64,000 bases of DNA from [Mycobacterium] stephanolepidis (GTDB taxonomy: Bacteria > Actinomycetota > Actinomycetes > Mycobacteriales > Mycobacteriaceae). The stretch covers positions 868,001-932,000 of the forward strand of contig NZ_AP018165.1 of the NCBI RefSeq assembly GCF_002356335.1. The letters are read 5' to 3'. A model generated the notes under the pieces. That model had not been told where the DNA came from, did no database searches, and saw only the letters and a list, made by a program, of their open reading frames with translations. A program made the translations under genes and the position numbers. Shown here in pieces: positions 26,760-37,373 of this stretch (positions within the stretch are counted from its first letter, which is position 1; each line of letters starts with the position of its first letter).

Positions 26760-27047
26760 ATGTCAATCACACGGAAGTTCATCGGAACGGTGTTCGCCGC
26801 AGGTGCTGGCGCGGTACTGATCGCTGCTGCTCCTGCCGCCGTGATGACCACCGGGGTGCCGACAACCACGTCTAACCAGGTGGTTCTTGCCGATCCCGGC
26901 GGCTCAGGTGGCGGTGACGCAGGTGGCGGCGGTGGCTGCTACAACGGCGTATGCGGCGGATGGAACCCAGGTCAGGGCGGTTGGGGCCACGGCTGCTACA
27001 ACGGCGTTTGTGGTGGCTGGGACGGCCAGCGCAGTTGGGGCAACTAA
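26760..27047 (+). CDS. Small secreted Gly-rich protein with twin CYNGVCGGW motifs
   Basis: 95 residues from ATG 26760; AAGGAG lies at 26742-26747. A signal peptide (FIGTVFAAGAGAVLIAAAPA) is followed by Thr-rich sequence, a LADPGGSGGGDAGGGGG stretch and two copies of CYNGVCGGW (residues 60-68 and 79-87) about 19 residues apart. Each copy has a Cys-x4-Cys pair. The four Cys could form disulfides or bind a metal after export. I recognise no family. A start at 26715 would add 15 unconvincing residues. Confidence 0.68.
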   Translation: MSITRKFIGTVFAAGAGAVLIAAAPAAVMTTGVPTTTSNQVVLADPGGSGGGDAGGGGGCYNGVCGGWNPGQGGWGHGCYNGVCGGWDGQRSWGN

Positions 27048-27062
27048 GCCCTCGCCCGGACG

Positions 27063-27974
27063 TCAGTCCGCGAGCGGCCTAAGGGCCTGCGCCAGGGCGT
27101 CATAGGCGTCCCGGCGAGCCGGCCCGGTGCCTAGCAGGTGATCCGGCAGGATCACCTCGTCAACACCCTCTTGTGCCCACGGTGCCATCTGCTCCGCGAT
27201 GCGTTCCGCGGTGCCGTACAGCACCGGAATCGGTGATGTCGCAGCGGTTTCCGCGGCCCGGGCCTCGGACTGCGGGCTGTCGGTGACGATGATGTGCGCC
27301 TGAGTGGAACGCCAAATCGTCGCAGGATCGCGGCCGATCTTCTCGGCGGCGGCATCCAGGCGGCCCGAGACTTCGCGGAAGGTGCCGGGCGCGGACCACT
27401 GGTTCCACTCCTGTGCGTACCTGGCGGTGAGGCCGAGCATGCGCGGCTGAGTGGCGCCGATGAGGATGGGCAGCGGCCGCTGCAACGGCTTGGGTTCGCA
27501 GATGCCCTCCGCCAGCTGGTAGTACTGGCCGTTCACCGTGGTGGCTACTTCGTTGAGCAGGCCGGTAATCACCTGTAGCCCTTCGGAAAATCGGTCGACC
27601 CGTGGTCCGGGCCTGCCGAGTTCTAGCCCGTAGCGCTGGTGTTCGTTCTCCTGCCAGCCGGCGCCCAGTCCGAGCGTGAAGCGCCCCTGGCTCACGTGAT
27701 CGACGGTGGCCGCCCAGTTGGCGAGCACCGCCGGATGCCGGAACGTCATCGACAGCACCAGGGGAGCGAGCCGGATTCGTGAGGTGGCCGCAGCGAGCGC
27801 CGCAAAGAGCGCGGTGGCCTCGTGGAAGTCGGTGCGCTGTTCGGCGGTGTCCGCGTGCGCCATGAAGTGGTCTGCGGCGTAGAAGGCACGCCACGATCCG
27901 CCGTCGGCGTACTGGGCGATATCCAGCAGATCTGCCCAGGATTGATTGGTTTGTCCCCATATCGAGAAGCGCAT
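27063..27974 (-). CDS. LLM-class (luciferase-like) F420-dependent oxidoreductase
   Basis: 303 residues from ATG 27974 (MRFSIWGQTNQSWADLLDIA). Family features: YADGGSWRAFYAADHFMAHA, the barrel strands RIRLAPLVLSMTFRHPAVLA, GRFTLGLGAGWQENEHQRYG and LPILIGATQPRMLGLTARYA. Mycobacterial members mostly use cofactor F420 to reduce or oxidise aldehydes, alcohols or xenobiotics. The substrate is unknown. It diverges from a TetR gene 58 bases away, which probably regulates it. Confidence 0.88.
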   Translation of the reverse strand: MRFSIWGQTNQSWADLLDIAQYADGGSWRAFYAADHFMAHADTAEQRTDFHEATALFAALAAATSRIRLAPLVLSMTFRHPAVLANWAATVDHVSQGRFTLGLGAGWQENEHQRYGLELGRPGPRVDRFSEGLQVITGLLNEVATTVNGQYYQLAEGICEPKPLQRPLPILIGATQPRMLGLTARYAQEWNQWSAPGTFREVSGRLDAAAEKIGRDPATIWRSTQAHIIVTDSPQSEARAAETAATSPIPVLYGTAERIAEQMAPWAQEGVDEVILPDHLLGTGPARRDAYDALAQALRPLAD

Positions 27975-28032
27975 GTTTTCCAGCCTAGAGCCGGTGCGCA
28001 TATCGCCGTTATTGCGTACTACCCTCGAAACG

Positions 28033-28617
28033 GTGGAGGAGCAACCAAGGGGTCGGCGGGCAGAGGTGATCGCGGCTGCCATTGAGGTGGCGGGCACCAT
28101 GGGTGTCGGGGGTCTTACGTATCGCTCGGTGGATGCGGCGGCGAACGTCCCGAGCGGTACCACGTCGAATCATTTCCGTACACGCGATGCGCTGTTGTTG
28201 GGTGTCATTGTCGAGATCGAGAAGCTTCGCCGGGCCTTCTGGCGGGCGCTTGTCACCGAGATCAATCCGACCACGGTGGCTGATCTGGTCGGTATCGGCA
28301 CCGCGTACGCCAACGGTGCTGTCGGAATGATGAGCACCCGGGTGCGGGCGTACATGGCGCTTCTCATGGAGGGCTGGAGCCATCCCGAGCTGAGGGAGCC
28401 GCTGCAGCGTGGGCGGGATGCGCAGATTCCCCGCACACTGCAGCTCATGCGCAAAGTGGACCCGAAAACCCCTGAGCTGCATGCTGAAATCTTTCAGGAC
28501 TACCTGACGGGCATCATCTACCAGCAGCTGGCCAACCCCTCGCCGAACTTCAATCCGCGTCCCGGGATCGAAGCATTGCTCAGCGGGCTGGTGACGCCCC
28601 GGGTAGTGCAGGAATAG
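28033..28617 (+). CDS. TetR-family transcriptional regulator
   Basis: About 194 residues from GTG 28033 (MEEQPRGRRAEVIAAAIEVA); an in-frame GTG at 27994 is the alternative. The helix-turn-helix reads VGGLTYRSVDAAANVPSGTT, then SNHFRTRDALLLGVIVEIEK. The C-terminal helical domain is unassigned. It diverges from the luciferase-like oxidoreductase; its 3' end overlaps the convergent MFS gene by 38 bases. It may control either neighbour. Confidence 0.85.
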   Translation: MEEQPRGRRAEVIAAAIEVAGTMGVGGLTYRSVDAAANVPSGTTSNHFRTRDALLLGVIVEIEKLRRAFWRALVTEINPTTVADLVGIGTAYANGAVGMMSTRVRAYMALLMEGWSHPELREPLQRGRDAQIPRTLQLMRKVDPKTPELHAEIFQDYLTGIIYQQLANPSPNFNPRPGIEALLSGLVTPRVVQE

Positions 28618-30635
28618 GGTTCTCGCGCCAGTCGGTGTCGGTGACGATTCGCCGTGAAATGCGTTCCAGTGCTGCCTGAATCTGCTCACGGTCCGCCCGG
28701 TCTTCGAAATCGGGTGTGCTGGAAAGTCGTTCGACCAAATACTGGTTGATTGCCTCGCTGATCTTGTCGACTTCCTGGCGTCCGGGGTCGGTGAGCCAGA
28801 TGTGGTCGTTGGTGCGCAGGGCGTACCCGTTTTCGACGAGCTCGTTGAACGCGGGGTCGATGACCTCCGGCGGTATCCGGTACCACTGCGCGATTCGGGA
28901 CACCTCGGCAGATCCGGTGGCGCGCAGGAAGCGGTTGGCCTGCACCAGGGCCCACAGCGGCGCGATGGGCATCGACACACCCGCGTGTTCGCGCAGCTTG
29001 TGCAAGCCGATATGTGGGAATCCGCGCATGGCATTGCTGATCGCGATCTCCAGCAGTTTGTCTGGTGAGAACGAGTTGGGCATGCCGAAGCCCTCGCCCA
29101 TATCGGCGGCCAGGGCCGAGTCGGTTCCGCGCAGCGGGACCTCTTTGAGGAACAGTGCGACGACGAAACCGATGACGGCAACAGGTGTGGCACACAGGAA
29201 CACAAGGTCCAGTGAGTCGGCGTAGGCGTTGATGACCGGTATCGCGGCATCGTGCGGCAGTGCGTGGAGCGCCTGTGGTGACTCGGTGGCCTCGGGTGGC
29301 ACTTTCACCGAGCTGATCTCGCGTGCAAGGAAATTAGAGAACAGTGACCCGAATATCGCGGCACCGAAGGAGCTGCCGATGGTGCGAAAGAACGTCACAC
29401 CGGAGGTCGCGACGCCCAGATCGTCGAATCGGGCCGTGTTTTGCACGATGAGGGTGAGTACCTGCATCGAGGCGCCGATGCCCACCCCCAGAATGAGCAG
29501 GTACAGCGACTGCAACAGGAAGGGCGTCGAGTTGTCCATCCTGGACAGCAGCGCCAGCGCGATAGCCATGGTGGCGGTACCGAGGACGGGGTAGAGCTTG
29601 TACCTGCCGGTGCGGCCCACCAGAATGCCGGTTCCGGTGGAGGTGATGAGCATGCCCGCCACCATGGGCAGGGTGCGCATGCCCGAGACGGTGGCCGAGA
29701 CACCGTTGACGAACTGCATGAACGTCGGGAGATATGTCATCACCCCGAGCATCGCGAAGCCAACGACGAAGCTCAGCACGCAGCAGATCGTGAAGACCGG
29801 GTCGCGGAACAGCCGCGGCGGCAGAATCGGTTCGGATACACGGGATTCCACCCAGACGAACACGCCGATCGCGGCGACCGAGCCGACGAACAGTCCGATG
29901 ATCATCGGCGAGGACCAGGCATAGGTGGTGCCACCCCAGCTGGTCGCCAGAGTCAGGGCCGAGGCGCCCAATCCGATGAGCACGATGCCCCAGTAATCGA
30001 TGACGGGGCGCGTCGCCTTGGCCAGGGCCGGGATGGTGGCGGCCGCGACCACGATCACCACCACCGAGATGGGCAGGTTGATGTAGAAAGCCCAGCGCCA
30101 GCCCAGATGATCGGTGAACAGTCCGCCCAACAGCGGGCCGATCACGGTCGTCACCCCGAAGACCGCGCCGAGCATGCGCTGATAGCGCTCGCGCATCGGA
30201 ATGATCTCGCCGATGAGGGCGGTCGCCGTCACCATGAGGCCACCGGAGCCAAGACCCTGGATCGCGCGCGCACCGACCAGCATGGACATGGAGCCAGCCA
30301 TACAGCAGCGATCCGACCGCGAAGATGACGATGCAGGCCATGAAGACCGCGCGCCGGCCGAACGGATCTCCGAACTTGCCCATGACGGCCGTGGCCACGG
30401 TAGAGGCCAGCAGGTAGCTGGTGACCACCCACGACTGGTGCCCGGCATCTCCGAGATCGGCGACGACGGTGGGCAGGGCGGTGGCGACAATGGTGCCGTT
30501 CAGCGCGGCCAGCAGCATCCCCAGCAGGACCGCGACGAAGATGAGATTGCGGCGCTGCACGCTGATCATGGAGCTCGCGGCTTCCTGATCGACTGTTTCG
30601 GGCTCAGGCGACTGCTGCTGGGATTCGGCTGACAT
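28580..30635 (-). pseudogene. DHA2-type MFS exporter with C-terminal winged-helix domain, frameshifted
   Basis: The N-terminal part from ATG 30635 (QRRNLIFVAVLLGMLLAALN, then GTIVATALPTVVADLGD and GKFGDPFGRRAVFMACIVI) leaves frame near 30297. The rest resumes at AGSMSMLVGARAIQGLGSGG and contains the remaining helices of a 14-helix drug exporter. The slip lies in a GGCTGGCTCC segment. After the last helix about 180 extra residues follow (from DMGEGFGMPNSFSPDK), including a MarR-like winged helix: LREHAGVSMPIAPLWALVQA, then IWLTDPGRQEVDKI. M. tuberculosis Rv1877 is similarly long. One lesion only, so sequencing error remains possible. Confidence 0.8.
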
Positions 30636-30713
30636 AACTTACCCATGCTAAAGGTATGTGGGACCGGGCATCGTGAACTCAGGTTGCTCGCACCTAAGTG
30701 GACAGGAAGCCGG

Positions 30714-31112
30714 ATGATACACGAAGACCTTCCGACGGATCAGTTTCCCGGCTACCTGGGTATCGAGTCCGTGTCGTTTCAGGACGATCGGGTTATGGCG
30801 GAGCTTCCGATCCGCGGTGAGCTTTTCGCCCCGAACGGGTTCGTTCATGCCGCCGTGATAGTCGGGCTCGCGGACACGTTGTGTGGGTACGGATGCCTGG
30901 CCTCCTTGCCGGAGGGGGCGACCGGATTCACCACCATAGAGCTGAAGGCCAACTTCCTGGGCACTGCGCGGGGCGGAAAGCTCACCGGAACTGCCGTGCC
31001 GGTTCATCGTGGGCGATCCACCCAGCTCTGGGATGCGACGGTGACATCCGATGACGGGCGCACGCTGGCTGTGTTCCGGTGCACCCAGCTGGTGTTGTGG
31101 CCGCGCGGATGA
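30714..31112 (+). CDS. Hotdog-fold thioesterase, PaaI-like
   Basis: 132 residues from ATG 30714 (MIHEDLPTDQFPGYLGIESV), with AGGAAG just upstream; an ATG at 30645 would add a non-homologous extension. The hotdog core is clear: ELPIRGELFAPNGFVHAAVI, VGLADTLCGYGCLASLPEG and TIELKANFLGTARGGKLTGT. These enzymes hydrolyse acyl- or aryl-CoA thioesters. It diverges from the MFS gene and is followed 74 bases later by the aldehyde dehydrogenase. Confidence 0.85.
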   Translation: MIHEDLPTDQFPGYLGIESVSFQDDRVMAELPIRGELFAPNGFVHAAVIVGLADTLCGYGCLASLPEGATGFTTIELKANFLGTARGGKLTGTAVPVHRGRSTQLWDATVTSDDGRTLAVFRCTQLVLWPRG

Positions 31113-31186
31113 CACCTGTGCCCCACCCCTGAGCTGGGTGTAACGTACGTCACAGGGCTCACATCGATGACCGACAGGAGCAGGCA

Positions 31187-32704
<1,518 letters not shown>

Positions 32705-32756
32705 TGATCCCCCGCAAGCGGGAGGTACCGCCCGTTCACGCGAAGGAAGTCCGACC

Positions 32757-33143
32757 CTGATCAATCGCGTCGAGCTCACTCCGGCGGCGGCCGAGCTGTT
32801 GGCTTCGCTGGTGGCTCGACATGGGCCCGTGATGTTCCACCAGTCCGGCGGCTGCTGTGACGGGAGTGCGCCGATGTGTTACCTGCGCGGGGAATTTCGT
32901 GTGGGTGCATCGGATGTGTTGCTCGGCGAGGTTAGCGGGGGAACGCCATTCTGGATGAGTGCCGACCAGTTCGAGTACTGGTCACATACACATTTGACGG
33001 TTGACGTGGTGCCCGGGCGAGGGTCTGGATTTTCGCTGGAGGCCCCGGAGGGGGTGCGTTTCCTCATCCGGTCAAGGTTGTTCACCGATGGCGAGGTGCT
33101 GGCGTTGGCGAATCAGCCGGTCAGGACCGGCGCCGACGGTTGA
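32757..33143 (+). CDS. DUF779 protein (Rv0459-like), aldehyde dehydrogenase partner
   Basis: About 128 residues. The family signature FHQSGGCCDGSAPMCYLRG is present, with the double Cys, followed by TPFWMSADQFEYWSHTHLTV and PGRGSGFSLEAPEGVRFLIR. DUF779 genes regularly follow this type of aldehyde dehydrogenase, perhaps as a metal- or thiol-dependent accessory. No ATG, GTG or TTG fits the expected length: CTG 32757 follows GAAGGA at a good spacing and is my choice, while TTG 32799 would remove conserved N-terminal residues. The start is therefore tentative. Confidence 0.8.
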   Translation: MINRVELTPAAAELLASLVARHGPVMFHQSGGCCDGSAPMCYLRGEFRVGASDVLLGEVSGGTPFWMSADQFEYWSHTHLTVDVVPGRGSGFSLEAPEGVRFLIRSRLFTDGEVLALANQPVRTGADG

Positions 33144-33244
33144 GGCGCTGCCGAGTCCTTCGTGTTGTCGGTTGCCCGCAGAGGTAGTAGTTTGCCCTTG
33201 TCGGAGGCTGTCTGGTCGGGTCGGTCGTAGGGGAGTGTCATCCA

Positions 33245-35065
33245 GTGTATGTAGCTATTCGAACTGCTGCGGTTGCTGCGGTGTGCAGTCTGTGTGTCGG
33301 GACAGGCGTGGACGCGCGCACCGTGCGGCCGATCCCTTCGCTAACTGCTACGGACACAACACGTTCCGTGACGAATCGGGCAGTTTCTCTCACGTCGTTC
33401 TCTGATCTGCTGGCGGTGGCTGCTCCGCAGAATGATGCTGGGGCGCAATCGAATCCGGTGGCGACCGGGGTACCGAGTAGCAGCGATCTCATTGGGACGG
33501 TTGCCAAACTCCTCACGGCATCGCAAGCCGCGTCGACCGGTTCGGCGCCGGGGATCACCGCGGCCGCGGTCAATCCCGTCGACCCGCCGGTAGAACAGCC
33601 GGTAGATCCGCCCGTCGAGCAGCCCACGGATCCGCCCGCGGCCGACGAGCCTGCGCCGCCCACCAACTTCCCGGGAACACATTGGCCCGCGTTTGGCACG
33701 CCGTCCTACTTTGCGCAGTTGGCCTTTGCGGTGTTCCACGTTGTGGCCTTGCCGATCACGGTGCCTGTGCAGTTCTTCCTGGGCAGCGCCGAGGGTGTGC
33801 CGACGGTGATAGCCGCGGCACTCAATGACTTGTCGGGCCTGCTGGGCCAGGTACCGGGGTTCTCGCCTCAGCAACCGGCGGCGGCGCCAGCGCAGCAGAA
33901 GGTCGCAGAGGCCCCCTCGCCATTGCCGAAGACGGCGGCCGCGGAGGCCGAAGCGCCCGCCGATACGCCGCCCCCGGCGCTGGAACCCTTGCCTAGCAAC
34001 TTTCCTCCGGGCCCGCGCCCGGCGTTCGGCACGCCGTCCTACTTTGCGCAGTTGGCGTTCGCGGTGCTGCATGTGCTGGCGCTGCCGATCACGGTGCCGG
34101 TACAGGCGATCATCGGCAGTACCGAGGGTGTGCCGACGGTCATTGCCGCGGCGCTCAACGACTTGTCCAGCCTGCTGGGACAGGTGCCGAAGATATCGCT
34201 ACCTGGGACCGACCCCGGGGCCACGCCGGAGACATCCTCGAAGCAGGTCGATCAGGCTGTCACCAAGCCGGAAACCGCGTCCGAGAAGTCAGAGACCTCC
34301 AAGCGCGACGTTGATGCGAAGACTCCCAATACCGAGCACGGGGCCAAGCCTGGCGATACGCCCGCAGAGTCGCCCAAAACCGAGCATGAGGCCAAGCCCG
34401 CTGATACTCCCGCGGACGCGACAAAGGCAGATCCGGCTAAGGCAGATCCGGCTAAGGCTGTTGACCCCACTAAGGCTGTTGAGCCCAAGGTTGATCCGAC
34501 GAAGGCTGTCGACCCGACAAAGGTCGTTGAGCCCAAGGTCATCGACCCCACGAAGGTTGTCGACCCGACAAAGGCTGTTGAGCCCAAGGTTGATCCGACG
34601 AAGGCTGTCGACCCGACAAAGGCTGTTGAGCCTAAGGTCGACCCGGCGGCGGCAGCATCTACGAAGCCCGAGCCTGCCAAGCCCGTTGCGGTCAAGCCGG
34701 AGACCAAGCCCGAACCGGTCAAGCCGGAGACTAAGCCGGAACCCGCCAGCAGCCCGGTGAAGGTCGTCCGCGACAGCCTGAAGTCGACACCCGGTGGAAC
34801 CACCACCACCGGCGGCACCAAGACCACCGAGGGATCCAAGGGCGCCGAAACGGACAGCAAGACGCCCGCTGAGTCTACGGCGACCAAGGTTCGCGAAGGC
34901 TCGACCCCCTCCGTGGGTGGCACGTCCGACAAGCCCGCCGATAAGCCCTCGACGGAGAAGCCGTCGACCGGCAAGAGCTCACCGTCATCGGAAGGGAGTT
35001 CGCATTCCTCCGAAGGAGAGTCGCACTCTTCCGAGGGAAAGTCGCACTCCGGGTCTACTGACTGA
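33245..35065 (+). CDS. Large exported Lys/Pro/Ala repeat protein with duplicated hydrophobic module
   Basis: 606 residues from GTG 33245. A short hydrophobic N terminus (AIRTAAVAAVCSLCVGTG) looks like a signal peptide. A module of about 65 residues occurs twice (near 140-204 and 251-317), each with PAFGTPSYFAQLAFAV, then LPITVPVQ and GVPTVIAAALNDLS. Then comes a low-complexity tail: VDPTKAVEPK repeats, KPETKPEP repeats, a Thr/Gly stretch and a final Ser/His/Glu-rich segment. The design resembles envelope or adhesin-like proteins with a Lys-rich stalk, but no family is recognised. It is a structural counterpart of the protein at 38803. Confidence 0.78.
   Translation: MYVAIRTAAVAAVCSLCVGTGVDARTVRPIPSLTATDTTRSVTNRAVSLTSFSDLLAVAAPQNDAGAQSNPVATGVPSSSDLIGTVAKLLTASQAASTGSAPGITAAAVNPVDPPVEQPVDPPVEQPTDPPAADEPAPPTNFPGTHWPAFGTPSYFAQLAFAVFHVVALPITVPVQFFLGSAEGVPTVIAAALNDLSGLLGQVPGFSPQQPAAAPAQQKVAEAPSPLPKTAAAEAEAPADTPPPALEPLPSNFPPGPRPAFGTPSYFAQLAFAVLHVLALPITVPVQAIIGSTEGVPTVIAAALNDLSSLLGQVPKISLPGTDPGATPETSSKQVDQAVTKPETASEKSETSKRDVDAKTPNTEHGAKPGDTPAESPKTEHEAKPADTPADATKADPAKADPAKAVDPTKAVEPKVDPTKAVDPTKVVEPKVIDPTKVVDPTKAVEPKVDPTKAVDPTKAVEPKVDPAAAASTKPEPAKPVAVKPETKPEPVKPETKPEPASSPVKVVRDSLKSTPGGTTTTGGTKTTEGSKGAETDSKTPAESTATKVREGSTPSVGGTSDKPADKPSTEKPSTGKSSPSSEGSSHSSEGESHSSEGKSHSGSTD
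34472..34622 (+). repeat. 52-bp direct repeats coding for VDPTKAVEPK units
   Basis: Bases 34472-34523 and 34571-34622 appear identical by eye (offset 99). They belong to a longer imperfect array (about 34430-34650) of Val-Asp-Pro-Thr-Lys-Ala-Val-Glu-Pro-Lys units inside the exported repeat protein. Slippage could change the copy number between strains. Confidence 0.8.
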
Positions 35066-35801
35066 CGATGATCGTGAGCGTGTCGCCGTCGCGTTCGATA
35101 TGAAGTCCGGCGCGGCGGGCAACGGCAGCCACTGAGGCGGCGTCATTGGGTTCGGCTCTGCTGCCGGCGAGGACACGTGCCAGTTTTCCCTTGTGCGCCT
35201 TGTTGAAATGGGTGATCACCGTACGCCGCCCATCGGGATGCTCTGTGAGGCAATCAACGGTTATCGCCTGCGGTAGCCGCCCCAATCCTGCGTACGAGCC
35301 CGAGCGTAGGTCCACCACCAGTTCGTCGGCGGCCAGCTCGGCCAAGACCGGTTCCAGTACCGGCTTCCAGCGTGCGGACAACGACGGGCCTCCGGGCAGC
35401 TTGGATGAGGCCGACAGCCGATAGGCCGGGACCGGATCGTCGGCGCGTAGCAGTCCGAACAGCGCCGAGCCGACGGCGAGGCGTTCGCGTGCACGCATTG
35501 CGGAGGCGCCGCGCAGAGACGTCACATCCAGGGCGTCGTACAGCACGCCCGTGTACCGCTGCAGGGCAGGCATGGTGGGGGAGACCCGTAGCTCGGCATT
35601 GCGCTGGATTTCGGCGTCCTGAGAGGCCGAGATACCCAGCGCCTTCCTGCATGCCGGAGGGTTGGCGGCAAGGGCGACGAGTTCGTCGACGAGTGCCGCA
35701 CGCACCGGATTCAGCGACGGTGTGGCCAGCGTGTCCAGGCGCAGAGGAACATGATCTCCACCTTCGCGTTTGGTCTCTGAGGGTGGCAGCAACACGATCA
35801 C
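35055..35801 (-). CDS. yaaA: YaaA/DUF328-family peroxide stress protein
   Basis: 248 residues from GTG 35801 (MIVLLPPSETKREGGDHVPL), the conserved family start; the open frame extends to 35945 without homology. Motifs: the PPSETK start, RYTGVLYDALDVTSLR, SALFGLLRADDPVPAYRLSA and ITHFNKAHKGKLARVLAGS. E. coli YaaA lowers free iron during peroxide stress and has a DNA-binding fold. Position between two exported repeat proteins has no obvious functional meaning. The 3' end overlaps the repeat-protein gene by 11 bases. Confidence 0.9.
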   Translation of the reverse strand: MIVLLPPSETKREGGDHVPLRLDTLATPSLNPVRAALVDELVALAANPPACRKALGISASQDAEIQRNAELRVSPTMPALQRYTGVLYDALDVTSLRGASAMRARERLAVGSALFGLLRADDPVPAYRLSASSKLPGGPSLSARWKPVLEPVLAELAADELVVDLRSGSYAGLGRLPQAITVDCLTEHPDGRRTVITHFNKAHKGKLARVLAGSRAEPNDAASVAAVARRAGLHIERDGDTLTIIVSQ

Positions 35802-35920
35802 GCCACAGACCGTAGCGAACTGGCCGCCGCTTACGGCGCGGCGGGTCAACAGCTGCGATGAGTTTTGGTGGTCTGGATGGTCGATATGGGTGAGTGCCCC
35901 ATCCAGTACAAGGAGACCCC

Positions 35921-36702
35921 ATGCCCACTCGTGAAGAAACTCCACTCGGCGCCCCGCGTGGATCGACCTTGCCTCATCGGACCTCGAGAAGTCGAAGGCG
36001 TTCTATGGCGCGCTGTTCGGCTAGACGCTGCAGGAGGCCGGCCCTGAGTATGGCGGCTATGTCAACGCGCATAAGGATGGCAAGGCCGTCGCGGGAATGA
36101 TCACCAACAATCCGGAGTGGAACGCTCCCGACAGTTGGACTACCTACTTCGCCACCGACGACATCGACGCCACGCTGCAGAAGGCGGTCGACAACGGTGG
36201 CGCAAATCGCTTGCCGGCCATGGAAGTTCCGCAGCTGGGATACATGGGGCTCTTCGGTGATCCCTCCGGTGCCGTGGTGGGGCTGTGGCAGCCGCTGGCC
36301 CACAAGGGTTTCCAGCTGGTCGCCGAGGCGGGCGCACCGGTGTGGCATGAGCTGAACACCCGTGAATACGACAAGGCGGTCGACTTTTACACCAAGGTGC
36401 TCGGTTGGGACACCAAGGTGGAAGGCGATTCGGATGAGTTCCGGTATGCGTGTGCCCAGCACGGCGGAGAACCGATCGCCGGTGTCAACGACGCGACAGT
36501 GGGTCAGTGGGCACTTCCGGAGGGCGTGCCGGCGCATTGGGCGGTGTATTTCGGTACGTCGGACACCGACGCCAGCGCGACAAGGGTTACCGAGCTCGGG
36601 GGAGTGGTCCTCGCACCTGCGCAGGACACCCCATATGGCCGGATGGCGCTGGTTCAGGACACCACCGGCGGTACCTTCTGGTTGTGCTCCGTCGATTCCT
36701 GA
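35921..36702 (+). pseudogene. Two-domain VOC (glyoxalase-like) protein, frameshift plus in-frame stop
   Basis: ATG 35921 follows AAGGAG and begins MPTREETPLGAP, then leaves frame near 35957. The correct frame then reads WIDLASSDLEKSKAFYGALF-G until TAG 36022-36024, which replaces a Trp expected in family members, and continues LQEAGPEYGGYVNAHKDGKA to the end. The second VOC domain (GAPVWHELNTREYDKAVDFY, TGGTFWLCSVDS) is intact. Residual translation from ATG 36097 would give one and a half domains. Two separate lesions argue for real loss of function. Overlaps the deacetylase remnant by 19 bases. Confidence 0.82.
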
Positions 36703-37373
36703 TCGCGGCCGTGGTAGGCCTCGTCGTCGTTCTTGCGACGATGACGGGGCTTACTTTTTGATGAATGCGCGCACCGTCCAGCTGGCGGGAAAGCTTGTCG
36801 CGCACCGTGTCACCGATGAGAAGGTGGTCGCGCTCACGCTTGATGACGGGCCGAGCGGCCGTACCTCCGAGGTGCTGGTGACGCTCGAGCGTGCGCACAT
36901 TCCGGTCACCTGCGAGGAATCCGTGGTCGGGACGCCAGATCGCCGCGGCCGGTCACGAGATCGGCAACCACAGCTACACCCACCGTCGACTGGTCTTCGT
37001 CACTCCCGCCACCGTGCGGGAGGAAGTGGAGAAAACCGATAAGCAAATCCGGGCAACAGGATTCAGCGGTGCCATAACCTTTCGCCCGCCTTACGGCAAG
37101 AAGCTATACGGGTTGCCGCGGTATCTCGCGTCCCATGACCGCATCACCGTGATGTGGGACGTCGAGCCCGACTCCGAAGGACCGCGAACGCGGGAAGCGA
37201 TCGTGGAGGAGACCGTCTCCCGTGTGCATCCCGGGTCGATCATTCTGCTGCATGTGATGTATTCCTCTGGTCGGGAATCAATTTCGGCGATCCCCGAAAT
37301 TTCGCAACGCCTCCAGGGGCAGGGTTATCGGTTCGTCACTGTGTCCCAGTTACTTGCCACTCCGTGTCGTTAG
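36684..37373 (+). pseudogene. Polysaccharide deacetylase (NodB-type), two lesions
   Basis: GTG 36684 starts a signal anchor (LRRFLIAAVVGLVVVLATMT) that runs into a stop at 36761. Adding one T to the run of five T at about 36754-36758 would restore the frame with MNARTVQLAGKLVAHRV and the first NodB motif VVALTLDDGPSG. A second break near 36915 removes the segment expected to read FFVIG, after which AAAGHEIGNHSYTHRRLVF (metal-binding His motif) and FRPPYGKKLYGLPRY follow to the stop. Intact relatives are exported enzymes that remove acetyl or formyl groups from cell-wall sugars. Confidence 0.8.
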
